In this document: positions 7,817 to 15,558 of the stretch, piece by piece
How positions within the stretch are numbered: position 1 is the first letter of the stretch
How the letters are laid out: every line of letters begins with the position of its first letter
Assembly: GCA_002364535.1 (NCBI GenBank)
Contig: DEYL01000042.1
Span: 1-29,365, forward strand
Reading direction: 5' to 3'
Length of the DNA stretch: 29,365 nt
Origin: Flavobacteriaceae bacterium UBA3159
Lineage (GTDB): Bacteria > Bacteroidota > Bacteroidia > Flavobacteriales > Flavobacteriaceae
The notes under the pieces: model-generated
Told to the model about the DNA's origin: nothing
Databases searched by the model: none
The model's input: the letters and a program-made list of their open reading frames with translations, nothing else
Made by a program: the position numbers and the translations under genes

Positions 7817-8955
7817 TGATTTTCCATGCTTACCCATACATTTCCTTTTTGATTCGATTCAACAGCTTTTTCGATAAACAACATGCCTCTAACTCCTTCA
7901 TAGAGGGTTGGGAATTCTCCGTTGAAAGATTTTTCTTCCCTTAGTGCCTTGGCCACACCTTTATAAATATTTCCCATGGCATCAAAAATACCTTCGGGGT
8001 GTCCTGCAGGCAATTTGGTACCATCCAAGGATAAATCTGTATTGTAGGCAGCGTTGCCCGGTTTGATGAGTCTTCTGGGTTCATCGTCTTTGAGGTGATA
8101 CAAATAATTGGGATTTTCTTGTTCCCATTTCAACGCCCCCTTTCTTCCGTAAATGGCTACAGAAATATTATTTTCATCTCCCGTAGCAATCTGACTAGCA
8201 CGTAACAAGCCTTTGACCTTGTTGTTCATTCGTATCAAAATTGATCCATCAATGTCCAGGGGGTTATCCTCATAAAGGGTATTGAGATCTGACAGCAATT
8301 CTGAGACCTCCATCCCGGTTACGTATTCTACCATATTAAAAATATGGGTACCGATGTCTCCGATACAAGAACTGATACCCGCTTTTTTGGGATCCAATCG
8401 CCAGACTTTACTCCTTTCTTCTTTGTCGTGAATCACTGGGTTTATCCATCCCTGATAATATTGTAAATCCACCTTGTGGATATCGCCAATAATACCATTG
8501 GCGATCATGTCTTTCATTTCTCTCACCATGGGATAACCTGTATAAGTATAGGTTACGGCAAAAATAGCTTGGTGCTTTTTTTGGAGCGCTTGTAACTCTT
8601 TGGCCTCTTCCAGTGTGGTGGTGAGCGGCTTTTCACAAATGACGTTAAAACCGTTTTCCAACAGTTTTTTGGCCATGGTGTAATGCAAAAAATTTGGGGT
8701 CAAAACAGAGACTACTTGAACCTTTTCACCATCAGGTTTGGAAGATTCTTCTGCAACAAATGCATTAAAATCTTTATAAACCCTTTCAGTGTTTACACCG
8801 ATTTGTTTCGCAAATTCTATATTTTCCTCATAATCAGGATTAAATACTCCCCCCACAATCTCGTAACGGTCATACATATGCGAAGCCACTCGGTGCAAAA
8901 CACCAATTAGTGAGTCTCCACCACCTCCTAACACGGCCAGTCGAATTTTACTCAT
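7813..8955 (-). CDS. Gfo/Idh/MocA family oxidoreductase
   Basis: 380 residues. The N-terminal Rossmann fold begins with IRLAVLGGGGDSLIG (NAD(P) loop), followed by the family's EKP motif at residues 108-110 (CEKPL), whose Lys is catalytic. GDIGTH (199-204) supplies the second-domain D200 and H204. It lacks a signal peptide. Members oxidise or reduce sugars and inositols, or use bound NAD for internal redox steps; relatives act on 3-keto sugars. It is the first gene of the four-gene - strand set and is coupled to the isomerase by an ATGA overlap. The start is ATG 8955, with an inverted repeat 8 bases upstream. Confidence 0.9.
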   Translation of the reverse strand: MSKIRLAVLGGGGDSLIGVLHRVASHMYDRYEIVGGVFNPDYEENIEFAKQIGVNTERVYKDFNAFVAEESSKPDGEKVQVVSVLTPNFLHYTMAKKLLENGFNVICEKPLTTTLEEAKELQALQKKHQAIFAVTYTYTGYPMVREMKDMIANGIIGDIHKVDLQYYQGWINPVIHDKEERSKVWRLDPKKAGISSCIGDIGTHIFNMVEYVTGMEVSELLSDLNTLYEDNPLDIDGSILIRMNNKVKGLLRASQIATGDENNISVAIYGRKGALKWEQENPNYLYHLKDDEPRRLIKPGNAAYNTDLSLDGTKLPAGHPEGIFDAMGNIYKGVAKALREEKSFNGEFPTLYEGVRGMLFIEKAVESNQKGNVWVSMENQ

Positions 8956-8962
8956 TTTGATT

Positions 8963-8987
8963 TATTTTTACCATTTAAGTAAAAATA
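8963..8987. promoter_or_regulatory. 9-bp inverted repeat, candidate operator or leader hairpin
   Basis: TATTTTTAC at 8963-8971 and GTAAAAATA at 8979-8987 are perfect reverse complements separated by CATTTAA. The repeat lies in the 147-base divergent region between the Gfo/Idh and GMC starts, 8 bases upstream of the Gfo/Idh ATG. It could be an operator shared by both directions or a hairpin affecting translation. Its AT-richness weakens the case. I found no convincing TAnnTTTG box in this region; TACTTTTA at about 9068-9075 is one base off, for the GMC direction. Confidence 0.35.
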
Positions 8988-9102
8988 GGATTAATTTTTA
9001 AAAACAAAATGGTTATTAATTTATAATTTTTTTTTTCGAAACAAGGGCTATAATCTTCTATAAGTCCTTACTTTTATTGAAAACTCAGAAAATTTTTTGT
9101 TT

Positions 9103-10797
9103 ATGATTCAAGAATATGATGCGATTGTAATTGGAACTGGAATAAGTGGAGGCTGGGCTGCCAAAGAGTTATGTGAAAGTGGACTTAAAACATTGGTTCT
9201 TGAAAGAGGAAGAATGATTAGGCATATAACTGATTATCACACCGCAAATATGGATCCTTGGGATTTTAAAGGTGGAGATAAAACTACTCACGAAATTGAA
9301 AAAAAACAATATAAGCAAATCAGGTCTACTAGATATGCAATTCATGAATCAACTTCTCATTTTTTTGTGGATGATAATGAGCATCCATATAATGAAGATA
9401 AGCCTTTTGACTGGGTACGGGGCTACCACGTTGGTGGAAAATCTTTAATGTGGGCTAGGCAAGTATACAGATTGAGTGAATTTGATTTTGAGGCAAACGC
9501 TAAAGAGGGTATTGCCATTGACTGGCCAATTAGATATAAAGACTTGGCGCCCTGGTATAGTTATGTTGAAAAGTATATCGGTGTTTCTGGAGAAAAGTTA
9601 GGGTTACCTCAACTCCCGGACAGTGAGTTTTTAAAACCTATGGAATTAACATGTGCTGAGGAAAAGTTTAAAAATGAAATAGCAAATAAATACGATGACC
9701 GTCTAATAACGAATGCTAGAGTTGCTCATATTACCGAAGGAACTAAACCTGGATTAGGCCGTGTTAGTTGTCAATATAGGAATCGATGTAGAAGAGGTTG
9801 TCCTTATGGAGCATACTTTAGCAGTAATTCGTCCACCTTACCAGCAGCAGATGCTACAGGAAAAATGACACTCAGACCGAATTCAATTGTTACTCAAATA
9901 ATTTATGATGAAAAAAATAACAGGGCAAGTGGTGTTCGAGTAATTGATTCTGAGACAAATGAAGTAACTGAGTATAAATCTAAAATTATCTTTCTATGTG
10001 CTTCAACTATTGCTTCTACTTCAATTTTATTACAATCAGTATCTGATCGCTTTCCAAATGGACTTGGTAATGATTCAGGAGAACTAGGACATAATTTGAT
10101 GGATCATCATCTTAGACTAGGGGCAAGCGCTGAAATTGAGGGATTTAAGGATAAATATTACACTGGAAGAAGACCTGGAGGCATTTATATTCCAAGATTT
10201 GTAAATATTGGGGGTTCCACTAATGTGAGTGATTTTGTGAGGGGATATGGTTTTCAAGGAAGTGCAAAAAGGGCAGGAAATAATGGTAATAGTTCCAATG
10301 AAGCTTATGGTTCTAAATTTAAAGAAGTAATTCAAACTCCTGGACCATGGAAAATAAATCTTGGTGGTTTTGGTGAAATATTACCTTACCATGATAACAA
10401 GATGTATCTTGATTATGATAAAAAAGATAAGTGGGGACTTCCTACTGTTACTTTTGATGCTGAAATAAAAGAAAACGAATACATTATGAGAAAGCACTTG
10501 CTGCAACAGATTGGAGAAATGCTTGAATCAGCAGGATTTAAAAATGTTCAAACTAGAGATAGGGGATATTATTATGGTGCTGGAATACATGAAATGGGAA
10601 CAGCAAGAATGGGACTTGATAAAAATACTTCCGTTTTAAATAAGTTTAATCAAATCCATTCTGTAAAAAATGTTTTTGTGACTGACGGATCCTGTATGAC
10701 CTCCTCGGGTAATGTTAACCCCTCATTAACATATATGGCAATTACAGCAAGAGCTGTAAATCATGCAGTAAAAGAATTGAAAAAGATGAATCTTTAA
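9103..10797 (+). CDS. GMC family FAD oxidoreductase (glucoside 3-dehydrogenase-like large subunit)
   Basis: 564 residues. The FAD-binding dinucleotide fold is at the N-terminus (AIVIGTGISGGWAAKELCE), and the GMC C-terminal block has H496 (IHEMGTARMG) and N539 (GNVNPSLTYMA) as the expected catalytic His/Asn pair. C223, C229 and C233 form a CX5CX3C group (CQYRNRCRRGCP), similar to the cysteine cluster tied to an Fe-S centre in bacterial FAD-glucose dehydrogenases. No signal peptide is present; family precedent has the Tat-bearing small subunit, encoded next, carry it out. It likely oxidises sugars or glycosides, perhaps at C3. ATG 9103 was preferred to TTG 9097. Arg codons are mostly AGA/AGG and the gene is AT-rich. 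Confidence 0.88.
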   Translation: MIQEYDAIVIGTGISGGWAAKELCESGLKTLVLERGRMIRHITDYHTANMDPWDFKGGDKTTHEIEKKQYKQIRSTRYAIHESTSHFFVDDNEHPYNEDKPFDWVRGYHVGGKSLMWARQVYRLSEFDFEANAKEGIAIDWPIRYKDLAPWYSYVEKYIGVSGEKLGLPQLPDSEFLKPMELTCAEEKFKNEIANKYDDRLITNARVAHITEGTKPGLGRVSCQYRNRCRRGCPYGAYFSSNSSTLPAADATGKMTLRPNSIVTQIIYDEKNNRASGVRVIDSETNEVTEYKSKIIFLCASTIASTSILLQSVSDRFPNGLGNDSGELGHNLMDHHLRLGASAEIEGFKDKYYTGRRPGGIYIPRFVNIGGSTNVSDFVRGYGFQGSAKRAGNNGNSSNEAYGSKFKEVIQTPGPWKINLGGFGEILPYHDNKMYLDYDKKDKWGLPTVTFDAEIKENEYIMRKHLLQQIGEMLESAGFKNVQTRDRGYYYGAGIHEMGTARMGLDKNTSVLNKFNQIHSVKNVFVTDGSCMTSSGNVNPSLTYMAITARAVNHAVKELKKMNL

Positions 10798-10812
10798 TTT
10801 AAATCACCGATA

Positions 10813-11460
10813 ATGGATAGAAGAAAAGCATTAAAAACAATTGGTTGTGGAGCAGGAGCCATCACTGTGACTCCAGCAGTAGTTGGACTTTTTCATAGCT
10901 GTAAAAACAACTCTTCTAATTTTGTTCCCGAGCACTTCAACATAAATCAGTTTCCTATTGTATCTCAATTAATGGAGTTAATACTTCCTGAGACTGATAT
11001 TCCAGGCGCTATTAGTCTTAAACTACCCGAATTTTTAGATGGTTATATTTATACAGTTTATTCTAAGGAAGGCCAAAAAAAGATATCAACAGGATTAGAA
11101 AGTTTTATTGAGGTTGCTCTTTTTGATTCTGAAAAAACTAATGCAGATAAATTAACTAACGAGGATTTAAATTTTCAATTAGCAAAATACCTCAAAGCAG
11201 ATTTTAAGAAAAAAAATTCTTGGAAAAAGCAAGATTCTGACTATAAAAAAGCTTTAAAAAATAAAAGTAACTCTCCTAAATTACCTAAGGAGGCGTTAGC
11301 TTATGGCTTCGCAAATCAATTACGATCATTGTCTATAACTGCATTCAGAACTAATGAATACATAGGGGAAAATATTTTAGTATACGTCCCAATTCCTGGG
11401 GAACAAAGGGGATGTGTAGACCTTATGGAAACTACTGGAGGCAAGATTTGGTCTTTATAA
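10813..11460 (+). CDS. Gluconate 2-dehydrogenase subunit 3 family protein (dehydrogenase small subunit)
   Basis: 215 residues. The N-terminus MDRRKALKTIG resembles a twin-arginine signal (RRxALK), followed by a hydrophobic run to about residue 28. A Cys at residue 30 (LFHSCK) could make it a lipoprotein, though the box is not canonical. The rest fits the gluconate_2-dh3 family, which partners GMC dehydrogenases: LPETDIPGA, the central helices, and a tail with GCVDLMETTGGKIWSL. It probably exports and stabilises the catalytic subunit in the periplasm. It begins 15 bases after the GMC gene, so they form one operon, and it shares that gene's AT-rich composition. Confidence 0.85.
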   Translation: MDRRKALKTIGCGAGAITVTPAVVGLFHSCKNNSSNFVPEHFNINQFPIVSQLMELILPETDIPGAISLKLPEFLDGYIYTVYSKEGQKKISTGLESFIEVALFDSEKTNADKLTNEDLNFQLAKYLKADFKKKNSWKKQDSDYKKALKNKSNSPKLPKEALAYGFANQLRSLSITAFRTNEYIGENILVYVPIPGEQRGCVDLMETTGGKIWSL

Positions 11461-11462
11461 AA

Positions 11463-11972
11463 TTAATTTACTATTAACTCTCCCCTCATAATCATATAGT
11501 GACCAGGAAAAGAACAAATATAAGTGTAGGTCCCAGACTCAGGAGCGGTAAAACTTATAGTTGTTGATTCTCCCCCTCCAAGCATCTTAGTGAAGGCAAT
11601 AGTTTCATCAGAGTCTGGAATATAATCGTTGGATTTAGCAAGGGTTGCTTTTTTTGCAAATTCATCAACATTGATACCTTTTTTTAGTAGCACAAAATTG
11701 TGTCCCATAAATTCTTTTCCAATTTTACCTTTGTGATTTAGTGTAAGCCTTACATTTTTACCATATTTTACCACAATAGTTTTTTTATCATACATCATAT
11801 TATCATATGAGTTTAAAACAATTTTAATTTGATCCTCATTATCATCGATGACATCATTTTTTTCCTCTACTTGAGTTCTTTTATATTCAAATTTTTCTTT
11901 CTTTTTTTCTTTTTTTGGTCCACAAGAGATAATTAAAGTAAAAAAAATCAGTAATAAGATGTGTTTTTTCAT
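11463..11972 (-). CDS. Azurin-like type 1 copper lipoprotein
   Basis: 169 residues. A lipoprotein signal ends at Cys17 (TLIISCG). A highly charged Lys/Glu/Asp linker to about residue 48 then precedes a cupredoxin domain. All four azurin-type copper ligands are present: H91 in FMGHNFVL, then C153, H158 and M162 in CSFPGHYMIM, with the azurin spacing CX4HX3M. The protein should be a membrane-anchored periplasmic one-electron carrier. It converges on the dehydrogenase small subunit with only 2 bases between the stop codons and shares the AT-rich composition, which suggests, but does not prove, that it accepts electrons from that dehydrogenase. Confidence 0.92.
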   Translation of the reverse strand: MKKHILLLIFFTLIISCGPKKEKKKEKFEYKRTQVEEKNDVIDDNEDQIKIVLNSYDNMMYDKKTIVVKYGKNVRLTLNHKGKIGKEFMGHNFVLLKKGINVDEFAKKATLAKSNDYIPDSDETIAFTKMLGGGESTTISFTAPESGTYTYICSFPGHYMIMRGELIVN

Positions 11973-12048
11973 AACAAATTTTTCTTTTTTTAAATGTGTT
12001 TAAAATTAATAAAGAAAGAATAATTTTAACCCTTCGTATTTGAAATTT

Positions 12049-12960
12049 TTAGCCAGAGGATAATTTGTTCCTATCCTTGATGGGTTTTTTGGAGACCAAA
12101 TAAACCCCTAGCATTATAACCAAACAAGCCACTGCTTTAATCCCATCCAGCGTATCGTTTCCAGTGTAAACGGCATAGCTGATGGCAATGACGGGTTGTG
12201 CATAGGCAAAAGCACCCACGGTCGATGCTTGTAAATTTCTCAGGGCATAGAGGTTGAGCAGATACGTGGAAAAAGTTGTTCCCAAGACAACAAAAGCTAC
12301 TCTCCATACCACATCGAGTGGCATGTTCGGCCAATCAACCTCACTATATTCCCTCACCGTAACGGGAAAAGTCAGAACAAAACCGATCAAAAACAACCAC
12401 TTCATGATCGTGACCGTATTGTATTTTTCTGATAGGGGTTTTACCACAATGATAAAACCGGAAAAGAAAATGGAGTTGATCATAAACAGTATATTCCCCA
12501 TCAGTACATTGGGAGCATCGGATGTATTTTGGGTACCATAGAGTACAAGCATCAGAGCACCGGCAAATCCCATGGTGATGCCTAAAAATTTTCGGATTCC
12601 AATTTTTTCACCCAAAAAAAGATAGGAGAGCAGGAGTATAATGATTGGGTTGGTAGTAGCAAATATCCCGCTGTTTACAGGGGTAGAGAGTTCCAATCCT
12701 TTGAAAAAAGAAAGCATATTGATGCACATTCCCATCAAGGAGGCTAAAAACATAAGAAAATAATCCTCGCGTTTGATCTTTTCTTTAGGTAAAAACAAAC
12801 TAAGCATCCAAAAGAGTAGGGCCGCCCCCGCGGTACGGATAAAAATAAAACCAAAGGCCCCGACATAATCCGGCATTACCACCTTGGCTACGGTATGATT
12901 TAGCCCATAGATGGTGGTGGCACCGGCAGCGGCGAGAAGTGCCCAGATTCTAGTGTTCAT
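12049..12960 (-). CDS. DMT-superfamily permease (EamA family)
   Basis: 303 residues, almost entirely hydrophobic, with about ten predicted membrane segments arranged as two EamA repeats. The first half has the typical PVNSGIFATTNPIIILLLS segment before a FLGEKIG turn; the second half repeats the pattern with LQASTVGAFAYAQPVIA. It is an inner-membrane drug/metabolite transporter whose substrate cannot be predicted. The ATG at 12960 overlaps the end of the ArsC-like gene by 11 bases, so they are translationally coupled. A 76-base AT-rich gap separates its stop from the start of the azurin gene, with no clear terminator hairpin. Confidence 0.9.
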   Translation of the reverse strand: MNTRIWALLAAAGATTIYGLNHTVAKVVMPDYVGAFGFIFIRTAGAALLFWMLSLFLPKEKIKREDYFLMFLASLMGMCINMLSFFKGLELSTPVNSGIFATTNPIIILLLSYLFLGEKIGIRKFLGITMGFAGALMLVLYGTQNTSDAPNVLMGNILFMINSIFFSGFIIVVKPLSEKYNTVTIMKWLFLIGFVLTFPVTVREYSEVDWPNMPLDVVWRVAFVVLGTTFSTYLLNLYALRNLQASTVGAFAYAQPVIAISYAVYTGNDTLDGIKAVACLVIMLGVYLVSKKPIKDRNKLSSG

Positions 12961-13306
12961 TCACCCATTTTTTGGCAGCAGCTACCACTGCTTTGCTGTT
13001 ACCAACAAAGATGTTCTCATCATAGATCAGAACTGGGCGCTTTAAAAATGTATAATGTTCTAATAAAAGGGTCCTAAAGTCATGCTCTGAAAGTTCTCTT
13101 TCTTTTAAGTTACGTTTTTTATACAATTGTGCACGTTTACTGAACAAAGCCTCATAGCTACCCGCCAGCTTTCTCATCATTTCCCCTACCTCGGCAGTGA
13201 CTGGCTCTTCTTTAATATTGACAACCCTAACAGATGAGGGAAGATCTAATTCTCTCTGGATTCGCTGGCAAGTGTTACAGCTACTCAAAGAATAAAAAGT
13301 TCGCAT
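12950..13306 (-). CDS. ArsC/Spx-family thioredoxin-fold protein
   Basis: 118 residues when started at ATG 13306 (MRTFYSLSSCNTCQRI), which matches the family start; the open frame can be extended to 13327 without adding conserved sequence. The CxxC motif is at C10 and C13. LLEHYTFLKRPVLIYDENIFVG matches the conserved 'RP' region of ArsC/Spx proteins. Members include glutaredoxin-linked arsenate reductases and the Spx regulator. No other ars gene is nearby, so arsenate reduction is not supported by context. It overlaps the DMT permease gene by 11 bases. Confidence 0.85.
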   Translation of the reverse strand: MRTFYSLSSCNTCQRIQRELDLPSSVRVVNIKEEPVTAEVGEMMRKLAGSYEALFSKRAQLYKKRNLKERELSEHDFRTLLLEHYTFLKRPVLIYDENIFVGNSKAVVAAAKKWVNEH

Positions 13307-13472
13307 ATCATAAAAATAGTTTAACAAAATAAGTCAATAAATGTAAAATATTGGTGAATTTACCTGGATTTAAACTTTTTGTTTTTCTGAAAGCTATTCT
13401 TTAATTACAATTCAAACATTAAAAATCAAAAAAGCGCAATGTATTTTATACAAAATCATATAATATTTAAAG

Positions 13473-13488
13473 TTCATTTTAAAATGAA
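13473..13488. promoter_or_regulatory. Perfect 16-bp palindrome, candidate operator
   Basis: TTCATTTTAAAATGAA is a perfect palindrome with no spacer, and the symmetry resumes for two bases (AA/TT) after one mismatch on each side. Such a site suits a dimeric DNA-binding protein rather than an RNA hairpin. It lies about 136 bases upstream of the metB-like start and about 167 bases from the ArsC-like start. It is made of A/T apart from one C and one G, so chance occurrence is possible. Confidence 0.35.
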
Positions 13489-13596
13489 TTTTCCACTACT
13501 TGAATATCAAATACATTGCTGTGACTCTAATTTCTAAAAACAATATCCAATTTATTTTAAGCCATAGAAAAAACATCCCTTTTTCCCAAAATCCAA

Positions 13597-13604
13597 TACC
13601 TTTG
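13597..13604 (+). promoter_or_regulatory. Candidate -7 promoter element (TACCTTTG)
   Basis: TACCTTTG followed by CAGG fits the TAnnTTTG consensus and lies 20 bases before the ATG of the metB-like gene, so a short leader would result. No TTG is seen at the -33 position. Confidence 0.45.
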
Positions 13605-13624
13605 CAGGGATATAAAACACTGCG

Positions 13625-14776
13625 ATGGACAAAAAACTACGTTTTAACAGCGCCACCATTCATGGGGGTCAGCAGCCGGACAAGGCCTATGGAGCGGTGA
13701 TGCCGCCCATTTATCAAACCACTACCTATGCCCAAATTACTCCCGGGGGGCATCAAGGCTATGAATACAGTCGCACGCACAACCCCACCCGAACGGCCCT
13801 GGAGCGATCCATAGCTTGCATCGAAAATGCAAAACACGGTTTGGCCTTTGCCTCCGGTATGGCGGCCATGGATACAGTTCTCAAACTCTTACAACCCGGT
13901 GATGAGATTATTTCCACCGATGACCTCTATGGCGGGTCCTATCGGCTGTTGACCCAAATCTTTGAAAAATACGGATTGAAAATACACTTTGTCAATATGG
14001 AAAAGGCAGAAAACATTACGCCTTTCCTCAACGACAAAACCCGACTCATCTGGATCGAAACCCCCACCAATCCCATGATGAAGGTGGTGGACATTCGCGC
14101 GATTACTGCCCTTGGAAAAACCCACAACGCCTTGGTGGCAGTCGACAATACCTTTGCCTCTCCCTATTTGCAGCAACCCCTAGATTTGGGTACCGATATT
14201 GTCATGCACTCTGCCACCAAATACCTTGCTGGGCATAGCGATACCGTTATGGGACTATTGGCAGTCAATGATGATGCCCTTAATGAACAACTTGCTTTTA
14301 TCCAAAACTCTGGTGGAGGCGTTCCCGGACCTATGGATTGCTTTTTGACCCTTAGGGGCATCAAAACTCTTCACTTGAGGATGCAAAGACATTGTGAAAA
14401 CGGCGCTGCTGTTGCCATTTATCTCCAACATCATCCCAAAATCGAAAAGGTTTATTGGCCCGGGTTTGTCGATCATCCAAATCACGAAGTGGCCAAAACA
14501 CAGATGAAAGCCTTTGGCGGAATGCTTTCTTTTTTACCCCTGGGCGGAGATCTGTCAAAGGCCAAGGAAATCGTGCAAAAATTACAAATCTTTACTTTGG
14601 CAGAATCCTTAGGAGGAGTAGAAAGCCTGGCTGGGCATCCTGCCTCAATGACTCATGCTTCCATCCCCAAAGAAATTCGTGAAAAAAGCGGAGTTGTGGA
14701 TGGATTGATTCGCCTTAGCGTTGGCGTTGAAGATGTTCAGGATCTGATCGAAGATCTGGATCAGGCCATTGGATAG
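13625..14776 (+). CDS. metB: Cystathionine gamma-synthase/lyase family PLP enzyme
   Basis: 383 residues, normal for the Cys/Met-metabolism PLP family. The cofactor lysine is K199 in SATKYLAGHSD. Other family marks are YEYSRTHNPTR, ASGMAAMDTV, WIETPTNPMMKVVDI and the C-terminal SLGGVESLAGHPASMTHAS. It works in transsulfuration: either gamma-replacement of an O-acylhomoserine with cysteine, or gamma-elimination of cystathionine. These activities are hard to separate by sequence, so the symbol is the common annotation rather than a proven one. The start ATG follows a -7-like element by 20 bases. The base composition is richer in GC than the 9-12 kb region. Confidence 0.88.
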   Translation: MDKKLRFNSATIHGGQQPDKAYGAVMPPIYQTTTYAQITPGGHQGYEYSRTHNPTRTALERSIACIENAKHGLAFASGMAAMDTVLKLLQPGDEIISTDDLYGGSYRLLTQIFEKYGLKIHFVNMEKAENITPFLNDKTRLIWIETPTNPMMKVVDIRAITALGKTHNALVAVDNTFASPYLQQPLDLGTDIVMHSATKYLAGHSDTVMGLLAVNDDALNEQLAFIQNSGGGVPGPMDCFLTLRGIKTLHLRMQRHCENGAAVAIYLQHHPKIEKVYWPGFVDHPNHEVAKTQMKAFGGMLSFLPLGGDLSKAKEIVQKLQIFTLAESLGGVESLAGHPASMTHASIPKEIREKSGVVDGLIRLSVGVEDVQDLIEDLDQAIG

Positions 14777-14793
14777 TTTAATTTTATTTTTTT

Positions 14794-15549
14794 ATGGAAC
14801 TCCCAAAAAACAAAAAGATATATTTTACCTCCGATAACCACTTGGGATTACCCAATGCAGTAGAAAGTCGGGATAGGGAAAAGCATTTTGTTTCATGGCT
14901 GGAAGAAGCGCGAAAAGATGCTGCAGCCATTTATCTGTTGGGTGACCTATTTGATTTTTGGTTTGAATACAAAACTGTCGTTCCCAAAGGCTTTGTTCGG
15001 GTTTTGGGCAAATTAGCCGAGCTTTCCGATTCAGGTATACCCATCACCTTTTTTGTGGGCAACCATGACCTGTGGATGCGGGATTATTTCCAAAAAGAAT
15101 TGGGGATCGTTGTCCATCATCAACCCGTGGAACTCAACGTAAATAAAAAAAAGTTTTTCATTGGACATGGCGATGGCTTAGGGCCAGGAGACCAAGGCTA
15201 CAAGCGCATGAAAAAGCTATTTACCAACCCCTTTTCACAGTGGTTCTTTCGCTGGCTACATCCTGATTGGGGAGTCCGATTGGGTCAATACCTGTCCCAA
15301 AAAAATAAATTGATCTCCGGGGAGGAGGATGTCAAATTTTTGGGGGAGGACAAAGAATGGCTTGTGGCTTATTCCCAAAAAAAATTAAAAGAAGAACACT
15401 TCGATTATTTTGTTTTCGGCCACCGACATTTTCCTATGGAAATTGAGCTGAATCAAAATTCCAAATACATCAATTTAGGAGATTGGATCACCCATAATAC
15501 CTATGCGGTTTTTGATGGAACTACCATGAAATTAAAAGTCTGGAAATAA
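14794..15549 (+). CDS. lpxH: UDP-2,3-diacylglucosamine diphosphatase
   Basis: 251 residues of calcineurin-like metallophosphoesterase. The metal-binding motifs appear in order: SDNHLG (D14, H16), GDLFDFW, GNHD, IGHGDGLG and FGHRH. This set, with the LPS-branch spacing, fits LpxH, which releases UMP from UDP-2,3-diacylglucosamine to give lipid X in lipid A synthesis on the cytoplasmic membrane face. No signal peptide is present. It follows the metB-like gene by 17 bases and precedes hflX by 9 bases, so the three may share a transcript. Confidence 0.9.
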   Translation: MELPKNKKIYFTSDNHLGLPNAVESRDREKHFVSWLEEARKDAAAIYLLGDLFDFWFEYKTVVPKGFVRVLGKLAELSDSGIPITFFVGNHDLWMRDYFQKELGIVVHHQPVELNVNKKKFFIGHGDGLGPGDQGYKRMKKLFTNPFSQWFFRWLHPDWGVRLGQYLSQKNKLISGEEDVKFLGEDKEWLVAYSQKKLKEEHFDYFVFGHRHFPMEIELNQNSKYINLGDWITHNTYAVFDGTTMKLKVWK

Positions 15550-15558
15550 GTTTAGCTG

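Larger units (their letters stand above)
13307..13624. other. 318-base intergenic region upstream of the metB-like gene
   Basis: An AT-rich divergent gap between the ArsC-like gene (-) and the PLP enzyme (+). It holds a perfect 16-bp palindrome and a TAnnTTTG element, both listed separately. A short open frame from 13500 on the + strand runs out of frame into the next gene and looks spurious. I see no RNA gene or coding remnant. Confidence 0.6.

Noticed and set aside
13637..14558. Several - strand frames opposite the metB-like gene
   Set aside because: They are shadows of a gene with an intact PLP-lysine motif and family-wide conserved blocks.
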